Below are positions 1 to 5,215 of a stretch of 7,929 nt of DNA, one piece after another; within the stretch, counting starts at the first letter, position 1; the number at the start of each line of letters is the position of its first letter. A program made the translations under genes and the position numbers. The notes beneath the pieces are model-generated. The model did no database searches, was not told the origin of the DNA, and worked only from the letters and a program-made list of their open reading frames with translations. Source of the DNA: Treponema sp. (GTDB taxonomy: Bacteria > Spirochaetota > Spirochaetia > Treponematales > Breznakiellaceae); contig JAISZZ010000171.1 of the NCBI GenBank assembly GCA_031284385.1, forward strand, positions 1 to 7,929, read 5' to 3'.

Positions 1-137
1 ATTAATTCATCATGAGGGGGGCGCTGTTTCCATACCTTTTGCGGCACATAGCCGCTTTTATCGTCGCGCCCCCCTGTCTCCAAAGCCTGCGGCTTTTCCG
101 CCACCCCCCAATCCGCTGCTCCCGCCAATACCGGCTT

Positions 138-170
138 GGAGTTTGTGGTAAGCATTGCGGCACAAACTCC
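138..170. repeat. 10-bp perfect inverted repeat
   Basis: GGAGTTTGTG (138-147) and CACAAACTCC (161-170) are exact reverse complements with a 13-base loop. There is no T-run on either side, so it is not an obvious intrinsic terminator. Confidence 0.6.
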
Positions 171-182
171 GAACTGTAAAAA

Positions 183-236
183 AATAAAATGCTGTGCATT
201 TTATTAAATTGCTAAGCAATAAATTGCTTATGCAAT
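183..236. repeat. Three tandem AT-rich hairpins
   Basis: Three palindromes follow each other: AATAAAATGC-TGT-GCATTTTATT (183-205), ATTGC-TAA-GCAAT (208-220) and ATTGC-TTAT-GCAAT (223-236). All arms are exact and the loops are 3 to 4 bases. Function unknown; they belong with the other short-loop hairpins of the intergenic regions. Confidence 0.55.
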
Positions 237-275
237 AAGGAAATAACATGACCAAATGGTCATGTTATTTCCTTA
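236..275. repeat. 19-bp perfect inverted repeat with 2-base centre
   Basis: TAAGGAAATAACATGACCA (236-254) is followed after AA (255-256) by its exact reverse complement (257-275). The 40-base unit is AT-rich, lacks a GC-rich stem and T-tail, and lies about 300 bases from the next gene. It looks more like a dispersed palindromic repeat or cruciform than a terminator. It could also be a dyad operator, but no promoter is evident next to it. Confidence 0.7.
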
Positions 276-278
276 GGA

Positions 279-332
279 AGCACTGATTTATGCGAGTGTG
301 CATTCGTCAACGTAGTTGACGCAATCGGTGCT
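279..332. repeat. Short terminal-inverted-repeat element with inner hairpin
   Basis: Outer arms AGCACTGATT (279-288) and AATCGGTGCT (323-332) match with one mismatch. Inside lies the perfect hairpin CGTCAAC-GTA-GTTGACG (305-321). The layout, outer TIR plus inner three-base-loop stem, is the same as in the 59-bp element at 393-451, and the outer arm shares the ACTGATT core with the copy at 1842. I take it as a diverged relative of that family. Confidence 0.5.
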
Positions 333-345
333 ACTTTAATGCGAA

Positions 346-362
346 TGTCAACGAAGTTGACA
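346..362. repeat. 7-bp hairpin with GAA loop
   Basis: TGTCAAC (346-352), GAA, GTTGACA (356-362) is a perfect inverted repeat. It has the same three-base-loop geometry and CAAC/GTTG core as the hairpins at 305-321 and 408-424. Confidence 0.5.
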
Positions 363-392
363 CATTTGCGCAATGAAATGAGCTTGCTCCTT

Positions 393-451
393 AGGGCAAC
401 GATGATGCGCCAACGAAGTTGGCGAGGCCTCAAGTTAATCAGCGTTGCCCT
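393..451 (+). repeat. 59-bp palindromic repeat element, copy 1
   Basis: Terminal arms AGGGCAACGATGAT (393-406) and ATCAGCGTTGCCCT (438-451) are inverted repeats with one mismatch. An inner perfect hairpin CGCCAAC-GAA-GTTGGCG occupies 408-424. Read as reverse complement, 4864-4922 matches it over the full 59 bases with only five differences, four of them inside the inner hairpin. A shortened relative lies at 1842-1879. No coding capacity; comparable in size to REP/BIME-like or very small MITE-like repeats. Confidence 0.8.
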
Positions 452-463
452 TACAGTTTCTAA

Positions 464-478
464 GCAAGCGCAGCTTGC
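464..478. repeat. 6-bp hairpin with three-base loop
   Basis: GCAAGC (464-469), GCA, GCTTGC (473-478) is a perfect inverted repeat, another member of the short-loop series upstream of the LRR gene. Confidence 0.4.
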
Positions 479-571
479 GACAGCGGCTTATGTCGCCCCC
501 GCGACTAAATACTTAACTTTTTGGATTAAATGCCGATAATTAAATGATACCCTATTTTTAAGGTGGATTAT

Positions 572-1714
572 ATGTCTAAAAAATATTTGCTCTTTATTGT
601 GATTGCCGCCGTAGTTTCAGTTTCATTAGCAGCGCAAAGCGATAAACTTTTTGTTACTCGTATTGAAATTCGTGATGGCCAGAAATTTTTAGTGATTACC
701 GGTTATAGCGGTAATGAGAAATCGATTATTATTCCCGCGGCTATTAACGGCATTCCGGTTCGTAAAATTGACAACGCATCTTTTAAGTTGAAGGGACTCA
801 CCGGCGTAGTTCTTCCGCAGGGTCTTGAAACTATTGGAGAACAGGCTTTTCGGGGCAACAAGCTCAGCGTTATAAATATTCCGTCATCCGTAAAAGTAAT
901 CGCGGATTCGGCATTTGACAGTAATATACTAAAAAATGTAACGAGCGGCGGGATGGCCGCTGTTCCTAGTTCCTCATATATGGTTACAAAAAATTCCGTT
1001 ACAAATAATGTAAAAGAAGATGTAAAGGTTTACTATGTCGCATCTGACAGTAAATCGCAAAAAGATTTGAACGCAAGTAAAGAGCTTAGCCAGTATGCCA
1101 ATTTTTACGACCCGCTGACAGGTTACGACGGGGTATACAAACCTGTTTTGAACTCTGCCGAAGGTGGTAGACCAGCCAGTTCTCCTGTGGCGGCGTACAG
1201 CGGCAACAGTGTCAAGTCCGTAACAGTAGTGGACGGTGGTAAAGTTGCAACCGGCGGAAATGCGCCCGCTGTAGCGGCGGTTGAGACGGCACAAAAAGGC
1301 GAAAGCGGCCCGCCACCTGCCGGAAAGTTTGCTGATGCAGGCAAATCTCAGGGGTACGCCATCGTTACTAACGCGGAATCCGGCGTAGGAAAATTTGCTT
1401 ACAGAAATAAAAACTTGGATTACATTAACATTCCAGATGGAACCACATACATAGGGGAGGGCGCGTTCTATTCAAACAACCTGAACAGCGTCATAATACC
1501 TGCTTCCGTGCGTTTTATAGGGAGTCAGGCATTTATGGGAAATAATTTAGGTGCCATAACCATTGGCGAGAACGTTTTAGTTCAGTACGATAGTTTCCGC
1601 TATCAATTTTCCGATTATTACCGTATGAATGATTTTAAGGCTGGAACATATATTCTAAAAGCGGGACATTGGAATTATGAGGGGAAAGAACCTTCCCCTA
1701 AAAAGATAAGGTGA
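572..1714 (+). CDS. Secreted BspA-like leucine-rich-repeat protein
   Basis: 380 residues from the ATG at 572. The AAGGTGG ribosome binding site (560-566) lies five bases upstream; the in-frame GTG at 563 falls inside it and is rejected. Residues 1-21 form a signal peptide (KK, then a hydrophobic stretch ending SLA-AQ), so the protein is exported. Two blocks of LRR_5/BspA-type repeats are visible: residues about 51-118 (IIIPAAINGIPVRKI, GLETIGEQAF, SSVKVIADSAF) and about 282-342 (INIPDGTTYIGEGAF, VIIPASVRFIGSQAF). They are separated by roughly 160 residues of low-complexity Ser/Ala/Gly/Val-rich sequence. The tail (DYYRMNDFKAGTY...GHWNY, about 348-369) resembles endings I associate with treponemal BspA paralogues. 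Such proteins are surface or periplasmic and often linked to adhesion; the ligand cannot be told from sequence. No operon partner: 181 bases and two palindromes separate it from rlpA. Confidence 0.85.
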   Translation: MSKKYLLFIVIAAVVSVSLAAQSDKLFVTRIEIRDGQKFLVITGYSGNEKSIIIPAAINGIPVRKIDNASFKLKGLTGVVLPQGLETIGEQAFRGNKLSVINIPSSVKVIADSAFDSNILKNVTSGGMAAVPSSSYMVTKNSVTNNVKEDVKVYYVASDSKSQKDLNASKELSQYANFYDPLTGYDGVYKPVLNSAEGGRPASSPVAAYSGNSVKSVTVVDGGKVATGGNAPAVAAVETAQKGESGPPPAGKFADAGKSQGYAIVTNAESGVGKFAYRNKNLDYINIPDGTTYIGEGAFYSNNLNSVIIPASVRFIGSQAFMGNNLGAITIGENVLVQYDSFRYQFSDYYRMNDFKAGTYILKAGHWNYEGKEPSPKKIR

Positions 1715-1776
1715 AGTGCGCTGTAGGTATCCCTCTCTTAGATTTTAATTGAAATTGATTTATACTTCATGTAGTG

Positions 1777-1812
1777 AGCGTTTATTTATGCGGCTTCGCA
1801 TAAATAAACGCT
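1777..1812. repeat. 16-bp perfect hairpin between LRR gene and rlpA
   Basis: AGCGTTTATTTATGCG (1777-1792), loop GCTT, and the exact reverse complement (1797-1812). It lies 62 bases after the LRR stop codon and could stop transcription, but it is AT-rich and followed only by GCTTTAAT, so an intrinsic terminator is weakly supported. Confidence 0.6.
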
Positions 1813-1841
1813 GCTTTAATACCGTATTTGCGTAGTTAGAT

Positions 1842-1879
1842 GGGCAACACTGATTTTATTCAAGTCAATCAGCGTTGCC
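1842..1879 (+). repeat. Shortened copy of the 59-bp repeat element
   Basis: GGCAACACTGATT (1843-1855) and AATCAGCGTTGCC (1867-1879) are inverted repeats with one mismatch. The right half TTCAAGTCAATCAGCGTTGCC closely matches the right half of the copy at 393-451, but the inner hairpin is missing, suggesting an internal deletion. It ends three bases before the rlpA ribosome binding site, so it is probably transcribed in the rlpA leader. Confidence 0.65.
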
Positions 1880-1895
1880 GTAGGGGGCTTTTGAT

Positions 1896-3200
1896 ATGAA
1901 GAACGGAATCATGTTTTTTGTAAGCTGTTTTTTTGTAACAGCTTTTTGCACGGCACAGGCGCAGTCGCCTAGCGGTGCGTACCGGCAGGAGGGAATAGCT
2001 TCATGGTATGGCGCGGAATTTGAGGGCAGACCGACAGCTTCGGGCGAGCTTTTTAATCCTGAACTGTTTACGGCCGCTCATCCGGATCTGCCTTTTGGCA
2101 CTATGTTAGTTGTTACCAATGTTTTGAACGGCGAACAAGTTCTTGTGCGTGTAAATGACAGAGGGCCATTCGTAAAGAGCCGTATTATTGACGTTTCCAA
2201 AGCGGCGGCGGAAAAACTGAATATGCTTGAAACCGGCACGGCTCAAGTCGTAGTGGAATTAGCGCCGAGGAATTTTTCCACATCAAATACTCAGCCGGCG
2301 GGGTCACCTTCATTGACGCAGGCCGGCCCAGATGTGGTATCTCCCGTCGCGGAAGTTTCGTCTGCGGGAACACCGTCCGCGTCTGATTCTTTCGCAGCGA
2401 ACCGCGCCTCGCCAAACCGCGACACGGGCGGGATGCCGCCAAACAATGCGTCCTCCGCTCCGTTGAGCAGTAATATAGAACCGCGTGAGCCGGTAAATAG
2501 ACCGGCCTTAACGGCACCGCCACAGTCCGTTAATCAAGCTGCGACACCAACCACTATCGCGCCGCCACAAACAAGAACAAGCACCGTTCCGCAGCCTGCG
2601 GCACGGACAAGCACTCCGTCAGCGCCCGCGAATGTCCCTGCACAGAGCGCTTCTTCCGGCTCGGTTACACCGCCGCCGTACACGCCGCAACAGCCTATTA
2701 TTTCCCAGCACCCGGTAACCGGTTCTCAGCCGTCAAACGCAACGACCACCGGCCAGATTCCACCGCCTCCAAGCCGCTCGCAAGGTGTCGCCCCGCCAGT
2801 CGCCTCATTTCAGCCGGTTCCGACTGTTGCGCGCCCGCCGGCACCTTCCGCAGCCCCGCCGGTTATGCCCAATTCCGCTATAGCGCAGGCGATTCCGGCC
2901 GTTCCCGTGCAAACCCAATCCGCGCGTTCTTACCCAAGTTATCCATCGGCGGAAATTAAGGGTGGGCCTTTTATCAACGGCAGGTATTACCGGATTCAAA
3001 TAGGTTCGTTTAAGGTGGCTAAAAACGCGGTGGAAGTGTTTGACAGGCTGTCAGCCGCGGGACTCAGTCCGCAGTGGGAGCCTTTCGGCGATATGTACCG
3101 TGTAGTAATCAGTAATATACGCGCCGAAGAAATTAGCGGGATTGCCCTAAAGCTAGGCAGTGCTGGATTCAAAGACGCTATAGCGCGTGAAGAACGTTGA
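1896..3200 (+). CDS. rlpA: RlpA septal lytic transglycosylase with SPOR domain
   Basis: 434 residues, ATG at 1896 with AGGGGG (1882-1887) eight bases upstream. Residues 1-22 are a signal peptide (probable AQA cut). C18 is in a poor lipobox (VTAFC), so lipoprotein status is doubtful. Residues about 31-125 are the double-psi beta-barrel: EGIASWYG at 32-39, TASGE at 47-51, NDRGPF at 87-92. E51, H62 and D88 keep the 11- and 26-residue spacings of the residues I recall as required in Pseudomonas RlpA, so catalysis looks intact. Residues about 127-355 are a disordered Pro/Thr/Ser/Ala/Gln-rich linker. Residues about 358-434 are a SPOR domain (YYRIQIGSFKVAKNAVEVFDRL) that binds denuded septal glycan. 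Expected role: cleaving peptide-free peptidoglycan at the division site in the periplasm. Transcribed alone as far as visible; the next gene is convergent. Longer than many RlpA proteins because of the linker. Confidence 0.93.
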   Translation: MKNGIMFFVSCFFVTAFCTAQAQSPSGAYRQEGIASWYGAEFEGRPTASGELFNPELFTAAHPDLPFGTMLVVTNVLNGEQVLVRVNDRGPFVKSRIIDVSKAAAEKLNMLETGTAQVVVELAPRNFSTSNTQPAGSPSLTQAGPDVVSPVAEVSSAGTPSASDSFAANRASPNRDTGGMPPNNASSAPLSSNIEPREPVNRPALTAPPQSVNQAATPTTIAPPQTRTSTVPQPAARTSTPSAPANVPAQSASSGSVTPPPYTPQQPIISQHPVTGSQPSNATTTGQIPPPPSRSQGVAPPVASFQPVPTVARPPAPSAAPPVMPNSAIAQAIPAVPVQTQSARSYPSYPSAEIKGGPFINGRYYRIQIGSFKVAKNAVEVFDRLSAAGLSPQWEPFGDMYRVVISNIRAEEISGIALKLGSAGFKDAIAREER

Positions 3201-3231
3201 CCTCTCGCCGGAGGAGTCGCCCTGCCGGCAA

Positions 3232-3260
3232 AGCGCCACAGTGTAATTCGCTGCGGCGCT
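3232..3260 (+). terminator. Possible rlpA 3' hairpin
   Basis: AGCGCC-A-CAG (3232-3241) pairs with CTG-C-GGCGCT (3251-3260) around a nine-base loop, with one A/C mismatch, 31 bases after the rlpA stop. It is GC-rich and well placed but lacks a T-run, so termination or 3'-end protection is only a suggestion. Confidence 0.35.
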
Positions 3261-3268
3261 GTACCTCA

Positions 3269-3330
3269 CCATTATGTCAGCGCGATAATGGACATTCCCG
3301 CCGCAGAGTCGCAAACAAGTTTGCGGCGGG
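3269..3330. repeat. Two adjacent inverted repeats
   Basis: CCATTAT (3269-3275) pairs with ATAATGG (3285-3291). Next, CCCGCCGC (3297-3304) pairs with GCGGCGGG (3323-3330). An overlapping inner hairpin CGCAAAC-AA-GTTTGCG (3310-3325) competes with the outer stem. The segment AGTCGCAAAC...TTTGCGGCGGG recurs at 3372-3392. Confidence 0.5.
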
Positions 3331-3360
3331 ATATTAAACCAGATATTGCAGAATGAACCT

Positions 3361-3393
3361 CCCCGCCCTAAAGTCGCAAACTTTGCGGCGGGG
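3361..3393. repeat. GC-rich inverted repeat, near-duplicate of 3297-3330
   Basis: CCCCGCC (3361-3367) and GGCGGGG (3387-3393) are exact reverse complements. The interior contains AGTCGCAAAC and TTTGCGGCGGGG, shared with the preceding repeat with a three-base difference. The two look like tandem diverged copies of one palindromic unit. Confidence 0.5.
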
Positions 3394-3426
3394 TATCATG
3401 TAAACGTTGCATTGTTTACGAGGTTG

Positions 3427-3474
3427 AGTTTGCGCGTAGCGCAAACTATAAGACTAACCGCTATGCGGTTAGTC
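3427..3474. repeat. Two perfect hairpins with three-base loops
   Basis: AGTTTGCGC-GTA-GCGCAAACT (3427-3447) and GACTAACCGC-TAT-GCGGTTAGTC (3452-3474), four bases apart, with exact 9- and 10-bp stems. Loop lengths and loop types (GTA, TAT) are the same as in the hairpins at 305-321 and inside 4864-4922, although the stems differ in sequence. Confidence 0.6.
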
Positions 3475-3507
3475 CACATTCTGTAAGGAAATTATTTAAC
3501 TGAGGTA

Positions 3508-3648
3508 TTAGACCCCACTGCGAATAAAAATGCAAGCCAAACCCAGACCGCCGGCGTTTGGGAACGTAGTGAAGCCGAATATAAGCGGCGCTACTCAGCT
3601 AACAAGGCTCACTATCCCCATAAACAGCATCCATGTGCCGGAATACAT
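3508..3648 (-). pseudogene. Possible remnant of a small membrane-protein ORF
   Basis: I do not recognise this. Downstream of pta on the same strand, an ATG at 3648 opens a frame reading MYSGTWMLFMGIVSLVS. A TGA follows (3597-3595), and the same frame then continues VAPLIFGFTTFPNAGGLGLA and ends at TAA (3510-3508). The translation is strikingly hydrophobic on both sides of the stop, as two membrane segments would be. There is no clear ribosome binding site. It may be a nonsense-interrupted remnant of a membrane protein or may be chance; no homologue can be named. Confidence 0.2.
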
Positions 3649-3658
3649 AAAGCGAGTC

Positions 3659-3690
3659 AATGCCGCCCCTCAATAATGACAGGCGGCGTT
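3659..3690 (-). terminator. Possible pta 3' hairpin
   Basis: GCCGCC (3662-3667) pairs with GGCGGC (3682-3687). Two A-T pairs and one G-T pair extend the stem to nine on the outer side, around a 14-base loop, starting 17 bases beyond the pta stop codon. No T-run follows on the minus strand, so this is a tentative call. Confidence 0.3.
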
Positions 3691-3706
3691 CCGTTTTCTG
3701 CCTCCG

Positions 3707-4741
3707 CTATTTGCACCTAGCCAGCGTAACTGCGGCGGTTACCACGATGTCATCGACAGAGCAACCGCGTGAAAGGTCGCTTATCGGTTTTGCGAAACCT
3801 TGCAGGAACGGGCCAAAAGCTTCAGCCTTACCAAGCCGCTGAACGAGCTTATAGCCTATGTTACCGGCGCTAAGATTCGGGAATATAAGCGTGTTGACCT
3901 TACCGCGCACCGGACTGCCGGGCGCTTTTTTGTCGGTTACAGCCGGCACGAGCGCTGCATCAGCCTGCAATTCGCCGTCAAACAGGAAGTTCGGGTTTTT
4001 ACCTTTAAGAATCTCGGTAGCCTGCTGAACTTTAACCACATCCGCGTGAGCCGCCGAACCTTTTGTCGAAAAAGACATCAAAGCCACGACAGGCTCAACC
4101 TCAAGGAATTCACGGCAGGATTGCGCGGCGCTTTCCGCTATGTCGGCCATTTGCTCGGCTGTCGGATTCGGCAACACGGCGCAGTCCGAGAATATCAATC
4201 CGCCCTCTACACCCCAACTCTTGTCGGGGATAGTCATCACAAAACATGAGGATGCTGTTTTAGAGCCTTTCTGCGTGCCAATTATGGCAAGCCCAGCCCG
4301 CAGTACATCGGCAGTGGAACTCTCCGCGCCGGCAACCATTGCATCCGCGTCTCCCAGATTGACCATCATCGCGCCCCAGCGTAAGAAGTGTTGAATTTCG
4401 CTTTTTGCCTTATCCTCCGTAACCGGATTATCTATAATCTTGCCTTTTGCTTTGCTAGATTCCTCTTTTGCGCGTAACATATCGTAGTAAGTTTTAGCGT
4501 ACTTTGTAAGATTGGGCGAGGATGCCGGATCAACGATGGTTATTCCGTCAAGTTTAACTCCGTCTTTATTAGCGGCTGCTTCTATCACATTTTTAGCGCC
4601 GACAAGCGTAACGGCGGAAGCCAGCTTGCCATCTACAAGAAGACGGGCGGCTTTAATAGTACGCGGCTCGTGACCTTCCGCCAAAACAAGCCTTTTTTGC
4701 AGTTTGACGGCCTTTTCTTTCATTTTTTGAACAAAATCCAT
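3707..4741 (-). CDS. pta: Phosphate acetyltransferase (phosphotransacetylase)
   Basis: 344 residues from the ATG at 4741-4739, close to the usual length of about 330 for single-domain Pta. GGAGG (4750-4746) lies four bases upstream; an in-frame ATG ten codons earlier has no such site and falls in the leader palindrome. It catalyses acetyl-CoA + phosphate to acetyl phosphate + CoA in the cytoplasm, feeding ATP formation through acetate kinase. One PTA_PTB domain covers the protein: AEGHEPRTIKAARLL near 21-35, MVAGAESSTADVLRAGL near the middle, SFSTKGSA, FDGELQADAALVPAV, then PNLSAGNIGYKLVQRLG and GPFLQGFAKPISDLSRGC near the end. These are hallmark Pta blocks including the Ser/Arg-rich CoA-site region. 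No N-terminal DRTGG/regulatory domain. No ackA is adjacent in this window. It is convergent with rlpA and divergent from the restriction-modification module. Regulation may involve the 24-bp palindrome in its leader. Confidence 0.95.
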   Translation of the reverse strand: MDFVQKMKEKAVKLQKRLVLAEGHEPRTIKAARLLVDGKLASAVTLVGAKNVIEAAANKDGVKLDGITIVDPASSPNLTKYAKTYYDMLRAKEESSKAKGKIIDNPVTEDKAKSEIQHFLRWGAMMVNLGDADAMVAGAESSTADVLRAGLAIIGTQKGSKTASSCFVMTIPDKSWGVEGGLIFSDCAVLPNPTAEQMADIAESAAQSCREFLEVEPVVALMSFSTKGSAAHADVVKVQQATEILKGKNPNFLFDGELQADAALVPAVTDKKAPGSPVRGKVNTLIFPNLSAGNIGYKLVQRLGKAEAFGPFLQGFAKPISDLSRGCSVDDIVVTAAVTLARCK

Positions 4742-4763
4742 AAATCCTCCAGAATAATGAATC

Positions 4764-4787
4764 TTTTCCAAAACTAGTTTTGGAAAA
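4764..4787 (-). promoter_or_regulatory. 24-bp perfect palindrome in the pta leader
   Basis: The half-site TTTTCCAAAACT (4764-4775) is followed directly by its exact reverse complement AGTTTTGGAAAA (4776-4787), centred on CTAG. It lies 14 bases upstream of the pta ribosome binding site and about 14-37 bases after the predicted transcription start. It could be a repressor or roadblock operator, or an RNA hairpin controlling pta translation. The symmetry is exact; its function is inferred. Confidence 0.6.
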
Positions 4788-4807
4788 CCTCAACTTATAT
4801 AAATCGC

Positions 4808-4836
4808 AGTATAAATGAATAAGCCTTACATTACAA
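4808..4836 (-). promoter_or_regulatory. Predicted sigma70-type promoter of pta
   Basis: On the minus strand, TTGTAA (4836-4831, 4/6 to consensus) is separated by 17 bases from TATACT (4813-4808, 5/6 to consensus). The start point would fall near 4801, giving a leader of about 60 bases that contains the palindrome at 4787-4764. Confidence 0.5.
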
Positions 4837-4863
4837 GGCGCCGCATTGCCTAATAATTAATTT

Positions 4864-4922
4864 AGGGCAACGCTGATTAACTTGAGGCCTCGCCAGCATA
4901 GCTGGCGCATCAGCGTTGCCCT
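4864..4922 (-). repeat. 59-bp palindromic repeat element, copy 2
   Basis: Perfect 14-bp terminal inverted repeats AGGGCAACGCTGAT (4864-4877) and ATCAGCGTTGCCCT (4909-4922) flank GCCAGC-TAT-GCTGGC (4892-4906). It is the reverse-oriented counterpart of 393-451, 54 of 59 positions identical. Two of the differences are compensatory: an A-T pair in the stem of one copy is a G-C pair in the other. It lies upstream of pta, close to the left edge of the restriction-modification module. Confidence 0.8.
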
Positions 4923-5180
4923 AGATAACTCCGGTTCAACCCGGTTACCGGCACGAGCCTATCCAGCCTCATTTGTCCCACCTTACTGGGGAGTATTTTA
5001 TATTTGGCCTAAATTTTTAGTTATTAGGCATCCGTTTTTTCGGCTAGGTTTTATTTTTAGGCATCACGGCCGCTTTCTTGGTTACAAGAGCAAAAAAACC
5101 GCACCGCCGTAGGCGGTTACGAAGCCGCCTACCAAAGACGGTGGGCGGCACCCTTTTTATGACGATATTTTAGAAACCCA
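4923..5180. other. Gene-free spacer left of the restriction-modification module
   Basis: No gene is supported. The middle part (about 5000-5060) is T-rich on the plus strand and contains TAGGCATC twice (5026-5033, 5058-5065). The right end holds the hairpin at 5102-5143. CCGGTTCAACCCGG near 4931 resembles a tRNA T-arm by chance but has no cloverleaf around it. Confidence 0.5.
5102..5158. repeat. Nested GC-rich inverted repeat with trailing T-run
   Basis: Inner stem GTAGGCGG (5109-5116) with CCGCCTAC (5125-5132); outer stem CACCG (5102-5106) with CGGTG (5139-5143). An alternative stem GGTG (5140-5143)/CACC (5149-5152) is followed by TTTTT (5154-5158). It may insulate the downstream promoter from read-through, acting as a weak plus-strand terminator. 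Confidence 0.4.
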
Positions 5181-5209
5181 TTGACAAGACAAAATTTGTC
5201 TACTACATT
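5181..5209 (+). promoter_or_regulatory. Promoter of the regulator-methyltransferase operon
   Basis: TTGACA (5181-5186, full consensus) and TACATT (5204-5209, 4/6) are separated by exactly 17 bases. The expected start point, six to seven bases after the -10 box, falls at about 5215-5216, that is, on the ATG of the regulator. The transcript would be leaderless, and indeed no Shine-Dalgarno sequence precedes that ATG. Confidence 0.65.
5187..5201. promoter_or_regulatory. Putative operator (C-box-like) in the promoter spacer
   Basis: AGACAAA (5187-5193), one central A, and TTTGTCT (5195-5201) form a perfect 7-bp dyad that fills the spacer between the -35 and -10 boxes. It stands directly before the gene of an XRE-type DNA-binding protein. 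The obvious reading is an autoregulatory operator, as for controller proteins of restriction-modification systems; binding itself is inferred. Confidence 0.6.
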
Positions 5210-5215
5210 TGTTTT

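Larger units (their letters stand above)
1..571. other. Gene-free, hairpin-rich upstream region
   Basis: No convincing coding sequence is visible over these 571 bases. The open frames present lack ribosome binding sites and run through palindromes. The first 137 bases are GC-rich with C/G homopolymer runs and show nothing I recognise. From 138 onward the region is an almost continuous series of short inverted repeats, listed separately. The last 12 bases contain the ribosome binding site of the LRR gene at 572. Confidence 0.6.
3201..3507. other. Intergenic hairpin cluster between convergent rlpA and pta
   Basis: No gene is seen. The stretch holds at least six inverted repeats in about 250 bases (listed separately), one after another from 3232 to 3474. 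Being between the 3' ends of two convergent genes it is a natural place for bidirectional termination, but none of the stems has a clear T-tail. Confidence 0.6.

Noticed and set aside
2..199. Minus-strand open frame of 65 codons at the left edge
   Set aside because: No ribosome binding site before its ATG, Arg/Trp-rich composition typical of GC-rich non-coding DNA, and it runs through the inverted repeat at 138-170.
339..539. Plus-strand open frame upstream of the LRR gene
   Set aside because: It consists mostly of the repeat hairpins at 346-362, 393-451 and 464-478, with no ribosome binding site.
974..1344. Minus-strand frames inside the LRR gene
   Set aside because: Shadows of a clearly coding gene; no domain pattern or start signal.
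1738..1766. Promoter for rlpA (TATACT at 1761-1766)
   Set aside because: The -10-like box is good, but the -35 position reads TTAGAT (1738-1743), too weak to call.
2185..2523. Minus-strand frame of 112 codons inside rlpA
   Set aside because: Arises from the GC-biased, proline-rich linker and barrel codons on the opposite strand.
393..3474. CRISPR array
   Set aside because: The repeats are irregularly spaced, in both orientations and mostly different in stem sequence; there are no constant repeats with unique spacers of even length and no cas genes.
3800..4394. Plus-strand frames opposite pta
   Set aside because: Antisense shadows of pta, whose conserved blocks cover the region; Arg/His/Cys-rich translations look non-native.
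4926..4945. tRNA T-arm-like sequence (CCGGTTCAACCCGG), considered as a tRNA or attachment-site remnant for the module
   Set aside because: No acceptor, anticodon or D arm can be built around it, and no matching direct repeat was found on the other side of the module.
4882..5112. Plus-strand open frame of 76 codons between pta and the regulator
   Set aside because: Begins within the 59-bp repeat, has no ribosome binding site and no family-like pattern.
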